Shown: one piece after another, positions 33,801-43,089 of the stretch
How the letters are laid out: every line of letters begins with the position of its first letter
Position numbering within the stretch: position 1 is the stretch's first letter
Origin: CAZDCD01 sp964503885
GTDB taxonomy: Bacteria > Bacteroidota > Bacteroidia > Bacteroidales > UBA10428
Direction: 5' to 3'
NCBI GenBank assembly: GCA_964503885.1
Contig: CAZDCD010000011.1
Coordinates: 62,001-126,000 of the forward strand
DNA length: 64,000 nt
Notes under the pieces: model-generated
Database searches by the model: none
What the model was told of the DNA's origin: nothing
The model's input: the letters and a program-made list of their open reading frames with translations, nothing else
Program-made: the position numbers and the translations under genes

Positions 33801-34156
33801 TCTTTAATGATGGCAAAAGCCTGGGGCAAAACCTCGTTGAGTATCTCTTCGAGCTTGGTATCGATCTCTTTTTCAATCTTATCGATCTCGTCATATAGCT
33901 CTTCTACCTGATCAATCTCAATCTTTCCGTTTTCGGCCTTCTCCCTTAATTCCGTTATCCTGTCTTCTTCCTCTTTCACATAGTCCCTCACCTTTTTCCT
34001 CAAGTCCTTGGACATGGCCCTGATCTGATCATTGGATAAAGACGACAGTTTCTCGAATTCTTCTTTTATCTGATGCACCACAGGCATTATAGCCTTGATG
34101 TCTCTGTCTGACTTACTGCCTAAAAAATTCTGTATAATCGTTGATGCTAATCCCAT
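30836..34156 (-). CDS. secA: Preprotein translocase ATPase SecA
   Basis: This 1106-residue motor ATPase has Walker A in [14 protein letters not shown], the DEAD-like [34 protein letters not shown], and [11 protein letters not shown] followed by [25 protein letters not shown]. The C-terminus is a zinc-binding SEC-C tail ([17 protein letters not shown]). It drives Sec-dependent export, the step that feeds all the signal-peptide and T9SS proteins in this window. It is longer than the E. coli protein (901) mainly because of an insertion of about 100 residues around residues 330-430, usual in Bacteroidota. It is monocistronic here. Confidence 0.97.
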   Translation of the reverse strand: [1106 protein letters not shown]

Positions 34157-34562
34157 TGGGTTGAAATTTTTAAATTTTATCTAGACGTTCACCCACGCAA
34201 AAACCGAACCGAAATTCATACAATAGGAATAATATTATCTCATTTATCTTCAATCAATAGCGACTTCGGTTTTATCTGCCGGAAGAAGGGGTTAAATTTA
34301 CTTCAAAAATTTATATTGGTAAATGTTGGCATGGAATTATTGCTAAAATGAATGTGAGGGTGTTCTTTCAATCTGTCAAAAAGACAGCCTGATCCAAATA
34401 CAAATGAACTTGACAATTTTTTTCAGCATCAAATCAAACCTCCGGATGCTAGTTATGCAACCCATTTGTCACTAAAAAACATGAATATGAATCCGTAAAA
34501 TCACAATATAATTGGATATCTTTAACCCAATGAAGTATTTCACAACCCCACAATCGATAAAC
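34157..34562. other. Divergent spacer secA / BNR-repeat gene
   Basis: This roughly 400-bp A/T-rich spacer separates two divergent genes and must carry promoters for both, but I could not identify consensus elements with confidence. A small stem CTGTC-AAAAA-GACAG lies near 34375-34390. No RNA gene or open frame is convincing. Confidence 0.4.
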
Positions 34563-37500
34563 ATGTTGAAGCCGAATACACGAATAAGGATATTTATCTT
34601 ACTGCTGGTTACAGGAATTTTTCTGCCACTGAATGCACAACCCTGGATGCGTGTTCTTTCTGAAAAAAAGGCCACGGAAGAACCGAACTTTTACGAAATA
34701 CAGGAAGCTTTTAACAGGTACTGGAATGAAAAGAAAATAGAAAAAGGAAAAGGGTACAAACAGTTCAAACGGCTGGAATATTTTATGGAGCCTCGTGTAT
34801 TCCCTTCGGGAAAACTTCCTTATGACATAATACAGGATGAATTTCTGAGAGCTATTGAGGATTATAATACACCATCGGATTTTGATGTTTCCTGGATCTT
34901 CGCCGGGCCCGACAGCGTGCCAAGAGATATAGAAGATAAGGTCTCAGGAGGTATAGGAAGACTGAATTGCATCACATTCCATCCTACAGATCCCGATATT
35001 ATATGGGTGGGTGCACCTACCGGAGGTGCCTGGAAATCTTCGGACGGGGGTGATTCATGGGAACCTGCTTCTGATATGTTGTCGGCCATTGGCATTTCAG
35101 ATATTGCAATCAATCCCCTCAACCCTGATATTATTTACCTTGCTACAGGGGATGGTGATGCCGGATCGGGCAGGGCTTATGGAATCGGCATTATGAAATC
35201 CACAAACGGAGGCTTAAGCTGGGAGCCGACAGCTCTTACAAAATCGGTTTCAAACCAGGTTTATTTCAGAAAAATACTCATTCACCCGACAATACCAAGC
35301 CGGATGGTGACAACAGCCAGTGATGGTATCTACAGAACCACCGACGGATGGAACACATATACCAGGGTAAAAACAGGTTCTTTCAAAGACCTTGAATTCA
35401 ATCCGGGAAATCCGAATATCCTATATGCCACATCGTATTCCTATACCGGAGATGCAATGGTTTTTAAATCAACCGATGGCGGCGTTTCATTTTCAGAATC
35501 AATTTCCGGAATGGATATTGCCGGACATGTTAGCCGAATCGAACTTGCTGTTACCCAGGCCAATTCACAGGTTGTCTACGCACTTTGCAGCGATGAGAAC
35601 AATGACGGCTTCTATGCTTTGTATAAGTCTGTCAATGCAGGAAGCTCATGGAATATAGTCTATGATAACACCAGAATCAACCTTCTGGGAAGTACGTCTG
35701 AAGGAACCGATGTGGGTGGACAGGGGTGGTACGATCTTGCCCTGGCCGTATCACCTGTAAACCAGAATGAGATTTATGTCGGAGGAGTTAATGTATGGCG
35801 CTCAACCAATTCCGGCGCCGACTGGAAGCTGGTCGGAAACTGGTACCTGATTGAGAATGTTGCCTTTGTTCATGCGGATCAGCACCACCTTGTATTCAAT
35901 CCGCATGATGGTTCCCTGTATTCCGGAAATGACGGAGGTATTTACAAAACCACCAATAAAGGCCTGACCTGGACAGATCTGAGCGAAGGACTGGGAATTC
36001 TGCAGATTTACCGGATGAACAGTATCGATCACGGCATGACCGAAATAATTGCCGGTACGCAGGATAACGGAACAGAATTGTATTCAGGTGGAACATGGCA
36101 GGAAGTCCTGGGCGGTGACGGAATGGAATGTTATTTCGACCGTGATAACCCGGATATTCTTTATGGAACTTTGTATTATGGGGACATCCGAAAATCGGAA
36201 GGCGGCGGCCAGGAATTCAGCAATATTTCACCCCCCGGTTCCGGCGATGGCCTATGGATCACTCCCTTCATCATGCACCCGGTTTTTCCGAACCTGCTGT
36301 ATGCAGGCTATGAAACACTCTATAAAACACTTAACGGCGGCGAATCCTGGAGTCAGCTTTCTGCTTTTCCCAATGATGTTTCCCTTACCAGGGTTATTGG
36401 CATTACTCCTGCAAATGATAATATTATTTATGCCATTACCAACAACCATGTATTCCGGTCAGCCGATGCCGGTACTTCCTGGCAGGACATAGGGAATGGA
36501 CTGCCTCTGGGGGCTAAGACGGCACTGGCAGTATCGGAAACAAATCCGGATAAGGTTTGGATTGCCTTATCAGGCTATAGTTCAGGCCAGAAAATTTTTT
36601 ATTCATCCGACGGTGGACAAGCCTGGACAAATTATTCAACCGGCCTTCCAAATTTACCGGTAAACTGCCTTGCATACAGGAACGGGTCAAACAAAGGATT
36701 ATTTGCTGGCAATGATATCGGATTGTATTACCGGGATGCTTCGATGACCCAGTGGGCCAAATATGGCAACGGACTCCCCAATGTGATAGTGTATGACATT
36801 GAACTGCTTCCATCAGTGAATAAAATACATGTGGCAACACACGGCCGCGGTGTATGGGTAACAGATCTGACTGGGGATACAGCAAGCGTGTATACCGATT
36901 TTAAGGTCAATCCGGTTTCGTCATGCCTTAACGGAACTGTTCATTTTACCAGTTATTCCTCTGGCGTCTTTGACAGCCTGACATGGGACTTCGGTGAGGG
37001 TGCAGACCCTGCCACTGCAACAGGTGAGGGACCTCATAACGTAACCTATTTATCACTGGGGAAGAAAACAATAACACTTACCGGGCATATAGGATCCAAT
37101 GACTATGTGGAAACCAAAACTTCCATGGTGACCGTATCCGATGCTATTGATATTGCTGTTACTCCCGATATCTTTGCCCAGTGCAGCAGCAGTTCACAAG
37201 TAATATATGCCAGCGGTGGCTATGATTATATATGGTCTCCATCTGATTTTCTTGACACGACCCGGGGTAGCAGGGTAACAGCACAACCCGAAGAAAACAT
37301 ATCCTATACGGTGACTGCAAGCAGCGGCTCATGCACTGCACAAAAAACGGTTCAGGGACTGGTTACATCAAACGATGCTGTCTGTGATGCTATAATAATA
37401 CACGAAGGTCTCAACGGACCATTCTCGAACAAATGTGCCAGTCCGCAGCCGGATGAACCGGTGCCTCCGGTAGGCTCTACGGGGTTATACGGTTGTGAAT

Positions 37501-38114
37501 CACAGGATGGATGGTGCGAAGGAGAAGACAGGATCGATAACAGCGTCTGGTTCACATTCACAGCTCCTCCCGGAGGACTGGTTTCGATTGAAACAGATGG
37601 CTTTGATGACCAGATTGCGGTATATCAGGCACAAACATGCAATGACCTGCTTATCGGCAATAATGTTCTGCTGGCAGCCAACGATGATTATCCCGGCAAA
37701 TCAGATTATTCAGCAAATATACAGGAATTGACAGGACTGACGCCGGGAAATACATATTGGATACAGGTTGACGGATCCTTTGGAGGTACGACGGGTATTT
37801 TTACCATGAAACTGAATTATTTCAGACTGAGCAAAACCGAAAATATTCCCTCAGAAGCCAATCCGGTTTCATTTGAGGTGGTGCCCAATCCGAATACCGG
37901 AAATTTCACGTTGGTGTATTCACTGAAAAGTTCCGGTGAATTTACTGTGCGATTGTATAATATCAACGGTAAGCTGGTATATGCTGAAAAATGTATTGCC
38001 GGTTCACCCAGGGGAATTCAATTTATGGATGTTGATTTATCCACCGGTGAGTATATCCTGGAGATCATAACCACCGATTCGGCGGCCAGAAAAAAAATGT
38101 TCATTGCCAGATAG
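34563..38114 (+). CDS. BNR/sortilin-type repeat protein with PKD and T9SS type A domains
   Basis: I prefer the ATG at 34563 because the resulting N-terminus is a compact signal peptide (MLKPNTRIRIFILLLVTGIF). An ATG at 34530 and a TTG at 34512 are in frame but give a long polar extension. The mature protein has about ten BNR-type blades (SSDGGDSW, STNGGLSW, TTNKGLTW, TLNGGESW, SADAGTSW and others), predicting one or two beta-propellers as in sortilin-like and sialidase-like proteins. A PKD domain (TWDFGEGADPATATGEG), a CBM/pre-peptidase-like beta-sandwich with the VWFTFTAP motif, and a T9SS type A sorting domain (VVPNPNTGNFTLVY) follow. No catalytic residues are evident. It is a secreted or surface protein, convergent with fhs (8 bp between stops). 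Confidence 0.85.
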   Translation: MLKPNTRIRIFILLLVTGIFLPLNAQPWMRVLSEKKATEEPNFYEIQEAFNRYWNEKKIEKGKGYKQFKRLEYFMEPRVFPSGKLPYDIIQDEFLRAIEDYNTPSDFDVSWIFAGPDSVPRDIEDKVSGGIGRLNCITFHPTDPDIIWVGAPTGGAWKSSDGGDSWEPASDMLSAIGISDIAINPLNPDIIYLATGDGDAGSGRAYGIGIMKSTNGGLSWEPTALTKSVSNQVYFRKILIHPTIPSRMVTTASDGIYRTTDGWNTYTRVKTGSFKDLEFNPGNPNILYATSYSYTGDAMVFKSTDGGVSFSESISGMDIAGHVSRIELAVTQANSQVVYALCSDENNDGFYALYKSVNAGSSWNIVYDNTRINLLGSTSEGTDVGGQGWYDLALAVSPVNQNEIYVGGVNVWRSTNSGADWKLVGNWYLIENVAFVHADQHHLVFNPHDGSLYSGNDGGIYKTTNKGLTWTDLSEGLGILQIYRMNSIDHGMTEIIAGTQDNGTELYSGGTWQEVLGGDGMECYFDRDNPDILYGTLYYGDIRKSEGGGQEFSNISPPGSGDGLWITPFIMHPVFPNLLYAGYETLYKTLNGGESWSQLSAFPNDVSLTRVIGITPANDNIIYAITNNHVFRSADAGTSWQDIGNGLPLGAKTALAVSETNPDKVWIALSGYSSGQKIFYSSDGGQAWTNYSTGLPNLPVNCLAYRNGSNKGLFAGNDIGLYYRDASMTQWAKYGNGLPNVIVYDIELLPSVNKIHVATHGRGVWVTDLTGDTASVYTDFKVNPVSSCLNGTVHFTSYSSGVFDSLTWDFGEGADPATATGEGPHNVTYLSLGKKTITLTGHIGSNDYVETKTSMVTVSDAIDIAVTPDIFAQCSSSSQVIYASGGYDYIWSPSDFLDTTRGSRVTAQPEENISYTVTASSGSCTAQKTVQGLVTSNDAVCDAIIIHEGLNGPFSNKCASPQPDEPVPPVGSTGLYGCESQDGWCEGEDRIDNSVWFTFTAPPGGLVSIETDGFDDQIAVYQAQTCNDLLIGNNVLLAANDDYPGKSDYSANIQELTGLTPGNTYWIQVDGSFGGTTGIFTMKLNYFRLSKTENIPSEANPVSFEVVPNPNTGNFTLVYSLKSSGEFTVRLYNINGKLVYAEKCIAGSPRGIQFMDVDLSTGEYILEIITTDSAARKKMFIAR

Positions 38115-38122
38115 CAACCTGA

Positions 38123-39760
38123 TCAGGACAATCCCACAGCTCTTCCGTCAGGCAATACTTTTATCCTTGTTGCCGCCGGATTTTTCGGCAAACCGGGCAT
38201 GGTCATGATGTTACCGCATATGATCACCACAAAACCTGCCCCGGCTGATATCCTTGCCTCGTTTACCGTGATCCTGAACCCTTTCGGCCGGCCAAGCAGC
38301 TTTTCATTGTCTGAAAGTGATTTGGCAGTTTTTGCGATACAAACCGGAAGATTGCTGTACCCATGTTTTGAGATAAGATTGAGGTCATTTTCTGCCTTGA
38401 TCTCAAAATCGACCTCATCGGCGCCATAGATCTTTTTGGCAATACTCCTGACCTTATCTTTTATCGACATTTCAAGTGGATACTGGAATTGGAGCTTTTT
38501 TCCTTCATTTTTATGTATTGCATCAAGCACGGCATCAGCCAGTTCAACAGCGCCCTGACCACCATTGCGGTAATGGCTTGCAACCACTGCTGCAATTCCG
38601 TTCTTTTTGTAATAGTTTACAATTTCGCTGAGATCAGCATCGGTATCATCATCGAAACGGTTAATGGCAATAACGGGTTCCAGACCAAATAACCGTATGT
38701 TCTCAACATGCTTGTCAAGGTTTGCAAAACCTCCGTTTTCATTCATCCACCCGTGGTATTTCAGTGCTTTAACAGTAGCCACGATCACCACCGCATCAGG
38801 ATTCAATCCCGAAATCCTGCATTTGATATGGAAGAATTTTTCAGCTCCCAGGTCAGAAGCAAAGCCTGCCTCGGTAACTACGTAATCCGATAATTTCAGC
38901 GCCATACGGGTAGCAATCGCCGAATTTGTTCCCTGGGCAATATTGGCGAAAGGTCCTGCATGCACAAAGGCAGGCGTTCCCTCCAGCGTTTGCACCAGGT
39001 TGGGGTGTATGGTGTCTCGCAGAAGGATCTGCATTGCCCCTTCTGCCAGTAAATCCCGGGCACAGATTGGCTCACCCTTATAGGTGAAAGCAACAATGGT
39101 CCTCGCCAGTCGTACTCCCAGATCCTGAAAATTCTCTGCCAGGCATAGCATGGCCATTACCTCCGATGCAGGTGTGATGTTAAATCCATCCTGGCGGGGA
39201 ATTCCGTGTTTTACACCTCCAAGTCCTACAAAAATTTCACGCAAAGCCCTATCATTCAAATCAATAACTCTTCTCCAGATTATTCTGCGTGGGTCGATAT
39301 TCAGGTCATTCCCGTGCTGCAGATGATTATCGATCATTGCGGCCAGAAGATTATTGGCTTTGCTAACCGAATACATATCACCCACAAAATGCAGGTTGAT
39401 ATCTTCTGCAGGCATCACCTGAGCTTTCCCGGCTCCGGTACCGCCGCCCTTAATTCCGAAATACGGACCAAGTGAAGGTTCGCGCAGGCATATGGATGTT
39501 TTCCTTTTACCCCGGACACGAAGTGCATCACCAAGTCCGATTGTTGTGGTGGTTTTTCCCTCACCCTGGGGTGTGGGTGTCATCGCCGTTACGAGGATCA
39601 GCTTTCCGTCCTTTTTATCCAGGTTGTCTTCAAGGTAATGAATGGGAACTTTGGCAATATAATGCCCGTGGGGAAGAATCGATTTCGGATCCAATCCGAG
39701 TTCCTCTGCTACTTCATAGATTTTCTTTATCTTATATCCGTTATATTCGGTGCTGTACAT
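38123..39760 (-). CDS. fhs: Formate--tetrahydrofolate ligase
   Basis: This 545-residue protein has the P-loop TPTPQGEGKTTTTIGLGDAL (about residues 61-80), REPSLGPYFGIKGGGTGAGKAQVMPAEDINLHF, and PAFVHAGPFANIAQGTNS, all FTHFS signatures. It makes 10-formyl-THF from formate, THF and ATP. The length is close to the family norm (about 555). It is alone on its strand; the MITE-like element lies 75 bp upstream of its start and may sit within or near its promoter. In anaerobes Fhs can run in either direction; here it probably serves one-carbon supply together with the glycine and serine genes. Confidence 0.96.
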   Translation of the reverse strand: MYSTEYNGYKIKKIYEVAEELGLDPKSILPHGHYIAKVPIHYLEDNLDKKDGKLILVTAMTPTPQGEGKTTTTIGLGDALRVRGKRKTSICLREPSLGPYFGIKGGGTGAGKAQVMPAEDINLHFVGDMYSVSKANNLLAAMIDNHLQHGNDLNIDPRRIIWRRVIDLNDRALREIFVGLGGVKHGIPRQDGFNITPASEVMAMLCLAENFQDLGVRLARTIVAFTYKGEPICARDLLAEGAMQILLRDTIHPNLVQTLEGTPAFVHAGPFANIAQGTNSAIATRMALKLSDYVVTEAGFASDLGAEKFFHIKCRISGLNPDAVVIVATVKALKYHGWMNENGGFANLDKHVENIRLFGLEPVIAINRFDDDTDADLSEIVNYYKKNGIAAVVASHYRNGGQGAVELADAVLDAIHKNEGKKLQFQYPLEMSIKDKVRSIAKKIYGADEVDFEIKAENDLNLISKHGYSNLPVCIAKTAKSLSDNEKLLGRPKGFRITVNEARISAGAGFVVIICGNIMTMPGLPKNPAATRIKVLPDGRAVGLS

Positions 39761-40118
39761 CTTGTTTGGTATTAAAGGGCATAAATATAAAACTAATTTG
39801 AATAATTATTAAATTCATTAAAATATTAAGTAAAGTGAGTTCGAAATATTAAACATATTTGGCTTATTTGGATGATCAATAAGATTTAAAATCCTACTGG
39901 TTAAAATGCTCTTATTGGGGAAACCCCAAAGGGTTATAGCTTATTAAAAACAATATAGCACATTCGAATTGAAATTCTTATTTCGGACTCACGTTAAATA
40001 ATATGCTGAATATTAAATTATTAAGAAGCGCACGATTGAAATTGACCATGCGATCAATCTGTGGTAAGCTTGACATGCATCCTGAAGACAAGAAATAGTA
40101 AGGCAGGAAAGAAAAGCA
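39761..40118. other. Spacer containing the MITE-like element
   Basis: This 358-bp region between fhs and the M43-like gene holds the element at 39835-39992. The remainder is A/T-rich with no open frame or RNA gene that I can support. Confidence 0.5.
39835..39992. mobile_element. MITE-like element with 13-bp terminal inverted repeats
   Basis: The 158-bp element begins GTGAGTTCGAAAT and ends ATTTCGGACTCAC; the ends are inverted repeats with one mismatch in 13. It has no coding capacity. An internal perfect hairpin TTGGGG-AAA-CCCCAA lies near 39916. A related but decayed copy follows rsmE (24688-24796). The right outer flank (GTTAAAT, i.e. ATTTAAC read inward) equals the flank of that second copy, so the true inverted repeat may be longer. 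I see no clear target-site duplication. It looks like a non-autonomous transposable element whose parent is not in this window. Confidence 0.65.
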
Positions 40119-40949
40119 TTACCAAAGGTAATTTTTGGTTTTAAGCAGGCAATTGATCATCCTCAGATATTGTTCTTCGGAAAAAAAACATTTGCAGTCA
40201 TTCAGGCTGTTTGCCATATAATTGGCCGTAGAGGGCACATAATAATCTCCGTTTGCATCCTTATCTGTCCCCGAATAGCTGCAGCCTATATCAACCTTTC
40301 CCGACAAATTCGGGTCGGCGTATGTGTCACAGCATAAATCTCCTGATGTGGTGCAATTGGTACCATCGACCCTTTCGTTTCCGAAGGCTGTTTCATGGGT
40401 ATGGTATAGATTCAGCATATGACCGATCTGTTCGATAAGAACAGCGCCTGCAATGCATTGCTTACCCAGCACAATCACATCTTTATTGTCAGCAGGATAA
40501 TAGGTAAAAGCACAGACTTCGGCATTAAGTGTCTGGTATACATGACCTGCAAGATACAGGTTGATGGTTTTAGGATGGTGATACTGGATGGCTAGGTCTT
40601 TTGCATTTTCATCTTTTGTAACATCATTGAAATGATAATTATCAATATTTTCTGTTGAAGCTATTCTAAAACTCACTGCTACCGGCAAGAATGCCTGATT
40701 CAGCAGTGCGACCATAGAATTCACATCTGCCATATTCACTCCGGTCTCACCTCCTTCATCTTCAATAATAAAAATCGAAATATTCAATGTCCTGTTGAGC
40801 TTTATAAGATTATTTATACTGTCGGTAAATGTACTTTCGAAATTCACCTGGTTCGGGAACAGTTCGGTTCCGCAGTTCGTGATTTGTCCGTAAAGCTCCT
40901 GAAGAAAAACTGAGACCAGTATATAACCAATCAATCGTAATCTTATCAT
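40119..40949 (-). CDS. M43 (pappalysin)-like secreted protein with degenerate zinc motif
   Basis: I start at the ATG at 40949 (276 residues), giving a signal peptide (LIGYILVSVFLQELYGQ). The frame stays open to 41117, but that extension overlaps the OmpA gene and is not signal-like. The later part aligns by eye with cytophagalysin/pappalysin (M43) peptidases: a zinc-site region at residues 173-186 reading EQIGHMLNLYHTHE, then a Cys-rich block GDLCCDTYADPNL and NYMANSLNDC. The family consensus is HEIGHxLGLYHTFE. Here the first zinc His and the catalytic Glu are replaced by Glu and Gln, so peptidase activity is unlikely. It is the third gene of the PorP/SprF-OmpA operon. Confidence 0.75.
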   Translation of the reverse strand: MIRLRLIGYILVSVFLQELYGQITNCGTELFPNQVNFESTFTDSINNLIKLNRTLNISIFIIEDEGGETGVNMADVNSMVALLNQAFLPVAVSFRIASTENIDNYHFNDVTKDENAKDLAIQYHHPKTINLYLAGHVYQTLNAEVCAFTYYPADNKDVIVLGKQCIAGAVLIEQIGHMLNLYHTHETAFGNERVDGTNCTTSGDLCCDTYADPNLSGKVDIGCSYSGTDKDANGDYYVPSTANYMANSLNDCKCFFSEEQYLRMINCLLKTKNYLW

Positions 40950-40968
40950 AGTTAAATAATTACGGTTA

Positions 40969-43089
40969 TTAATCATCCTCGAAATACTCATCCTCTTCCT
41001 CACCCGATCCGATGGTGCCGATGATCCTGAACTCCGTTCGCCTGTTTTTTTCACGGCCTTCGGGATTATCCGATCCGTCGGGATTTGAATTCGGTGCCAC
41101 CGGCATTTCTGCACCATATCCTTTTGCCACCAGCCTGTCGGGCGATATTCCCTTGCTGATAAGGTAGTTTACCACACCATTTGCCCTCTCCTGCGACAAC
41201 TTAAGGTTGTATTCATCGCCACCGATGCTGTCGGTATGTGCCCCGATCTCGACAATAAATTCAGGAGCTTCTTTAAGCAATACAAGCAGCGTTGTATCCA
41301 GCACACTTTTAGCCCTGTCGCTGAGCTCTGCACTGTTGAAATCGTAATAAATGTTCTCCAGGACTACCGGTTTATCAGTCAGCACATTTACCCAGATAGG
41401 TGGCATCTCAATGGTATCTGAAAAATTAAAAAATTGTGTGGAAAGGAACATCTCGCTGTCAAAGTATTGAAAACCTTCCATTTTGAATTCATAATCCTGA
41501 TCGGGTTGCAGGTTGAAATAAAAGCGCCCGTCGGATTCGGTGGTATACCGTTCCAGGAATACATATTCCTTTGTTTCCTTATCCATCACGTATAAGGCAA
41601 TAACCGCACGATCCAGCGGTTTGATATCGGTCGAAGGGCTCATAAAATCGAAATTCGAAAGGTCCTTTTTTCTTCCGTACTTATCCTTTTCAAAAGGATA
41701 GATGGTTCCGGTAACGGTTATCCGTATATATTCATTCCATTTATAATAATAAATATCGTCGCAGCATGTTTCGTTATTGAAGCTGTTGCCTCCGGGCCGG
41801 TTGGATACGAAAAATCCGTCCTCACCCGTTCTGCCTACTGTAAAATAAAGATCATCATAACTTGTGTTTATGGGATACCCCATATTTTTAATATTCGACC
41901 AGGCCCGGCGCTCGCCAAACGCCCTGAAAACGTCCAATCCACCCATTCCGGGAAGTCCCGTGGAGCTGAAATACAGGTTACGGGTGGGCAGATCATAAAA
42001 TGGTGTCATCTCATCGCCCACAGTATTGATCTTAGTACCCGAGTTTCTTACTTTGGAATAGATATTCTTTTTATCATTCCAGACAGTATACCAGATATCC
42101 AGGCCGCCTTTTCCTTCAGGCCTGTCTGAAACGAAATAGATAATTTCACGGTCTGACTTGGCCGTGCGGCCAAGGGCAGGTTGGGTTGTTGTGTAATTCG
42201 GATCATTGATCGATTCCGGCAGTTTTTCAGGCTTTTGCCAGTAGCTGTTGAGCTTCTGGCTGACATAGACGGCACAGATCATTTTACCCTGCCAGTTTTT
42301 TGCGCATCGTGTAAAGTAAAAACGTTTGCCATCCCTTGAAAGTACCCCGTTTCCGGTTTCCACCCTAGGCAGGTTAACCGGCGAGTCCCACAGTTGCCCG
42401 CCCGACCATTCGTGATCGTGCTTATGCGCTACATAAAATTGCCGTACCGGTACCGCAGTATCCATATTGTCGTTATTGAAATACACCAGTGAATCGATGC
42501 GCAGGGAGCCATAGATGAAGGTGCTGTCGTTCAGGGGTATTGGTGACAGTTCAACATGAGGGCCATTAACCGATGGATTCAGGTCTTCGACAGAAAGGTT
42601 CAGCGGGTTCAGCAAGATCTTTTTTGCGGAATCGCAACCTTCAATTTCATTCCTAATAATCCTGTTGTACAGGCGTGCATCTTTATTCCCTTTGAAATAT
42701 CTCCTGAACTTATTGAATTCTTCGATCGCCTCGTCGTACTTTCCCGTTGATTTCAGCATCTGTGCATAATAAAACTGGGCAAGCGGGTATTTTTTGGCTG
42801 CCTTTTTGTACACTTTTTTATACAATTCTGCTGCCTGCTCGTAATTCCTTGCTGCCCGTTGAAGCTCTGCCAGGGCATACGATATTTTGTTGTCGCCTTT
42901 CTTCAGGTCATGAGCCATTTCATAAAAGTATATGGCCGTATAAATATCTCCTGTTCTGGCTGCACTTTTTCCAAACCGCACCATCTGGCCGGCAGTCAAC
43001 TCATCTGCACCCGGAAATTGGGCTGTTAAATTCAAGCCTGTTATCAGAAAGGCCGACAAAATGATCAATCTTCTTCTATAATCTTTCAC
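40969..43089 (-). CDS. OmpA-family protein with TPR and PD40/WD40 repeats (PorE-like)
   Basis: This 706-residue protein has a signal peptide (about 1-23), TPR repeats (30-140, ARTGDIYTAIYFYEMAHDL, then NYEQAAELYKKVY and KYDEAIEEF), and PD40 beta-propeller segments (RNLYFSSTGLPGMGGLDVF, then GFFVSNRPGG). A carboxypeptidase-regulatory-like domain (about 460-560) and a C-terminal OmpA peptidoglycan-binding domain (VEIGAHTDSIGGDEYNLKLSQERA, then EKNRRTEFRI) follow. This is the architecture of PorE-type proteins that anchor T9SS components to peptidoglycan. It overlaps the PorP/SprF gene by 14 bp. Whether it is the core PorE or an accessory paralogue cannot be told here. Confidence 0.85.
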   Translation of the reverse strand: MKDYRRRLIILSAFLITGLNLTAQFPGADELTAGQMVRFGKSAARTGDIYTAIYFYEMAHDLKKGDNKISYALAELQRAARNYEQAAELYKKVYKKAAKKYPLAQFYYAQMLKSTGKYDEAIEEFNKFRRYFKGNKDARLYNRIIRNEIEGCDSAKKILLNPLNLSVEDLNPSVNGPHVELSPIPLNDSTFIYGSLRIDSLVYFNNDNMDTAVPVRQFYVAHKHDHEWSGGQLWDSPVNLPRVETGNGVLSRDGKRFYFTRCAKNWQGKMICAVYVSQKLNSYWQKPEKLPESINDPNYTTTQPALGRTAKSDREIIYFVSDRPEGKGGLDIWYTVWNDKKNIYSKVRNSGTKINTVGDEMTPFYDLPTRNLYFSSTGLPGMGGLDVFRAFGERRAWSNIKNMGYPINTSYDDLYFTVGRTGEDGFFVSNRPGGNSFNNETCCDDIYYYKWNEYIRITVTGTIYPFEKDKYGRKKDLSNFDFMSPSTDIKPLDRAVIALYVMDKETKEYVFLERYTTESDGRFYFNLQPDQDYEFKMEGFQYFDSEMFLSTQFFNFSDTIEMPPIWVNVLTDKPVVLENIYYDFNSAELSDRAKSVLDTTLLVLLKEAPEFIVEIGAHTDSIGGDEYNLKLSQERANGVVNYLISKGISPDRLVAKGYGAEMPVAPNSNPDGSDNPEGREKNRRTEFRIIGTIGSGEEEDEYFEDD

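Noticed and set aside
40950..41117. N-terminal extension of the M43-like frame
   Set aside because: It overlaps the end of the OmpA gene and is basic and polar; the signal peptide starts at the ATG at 40949.
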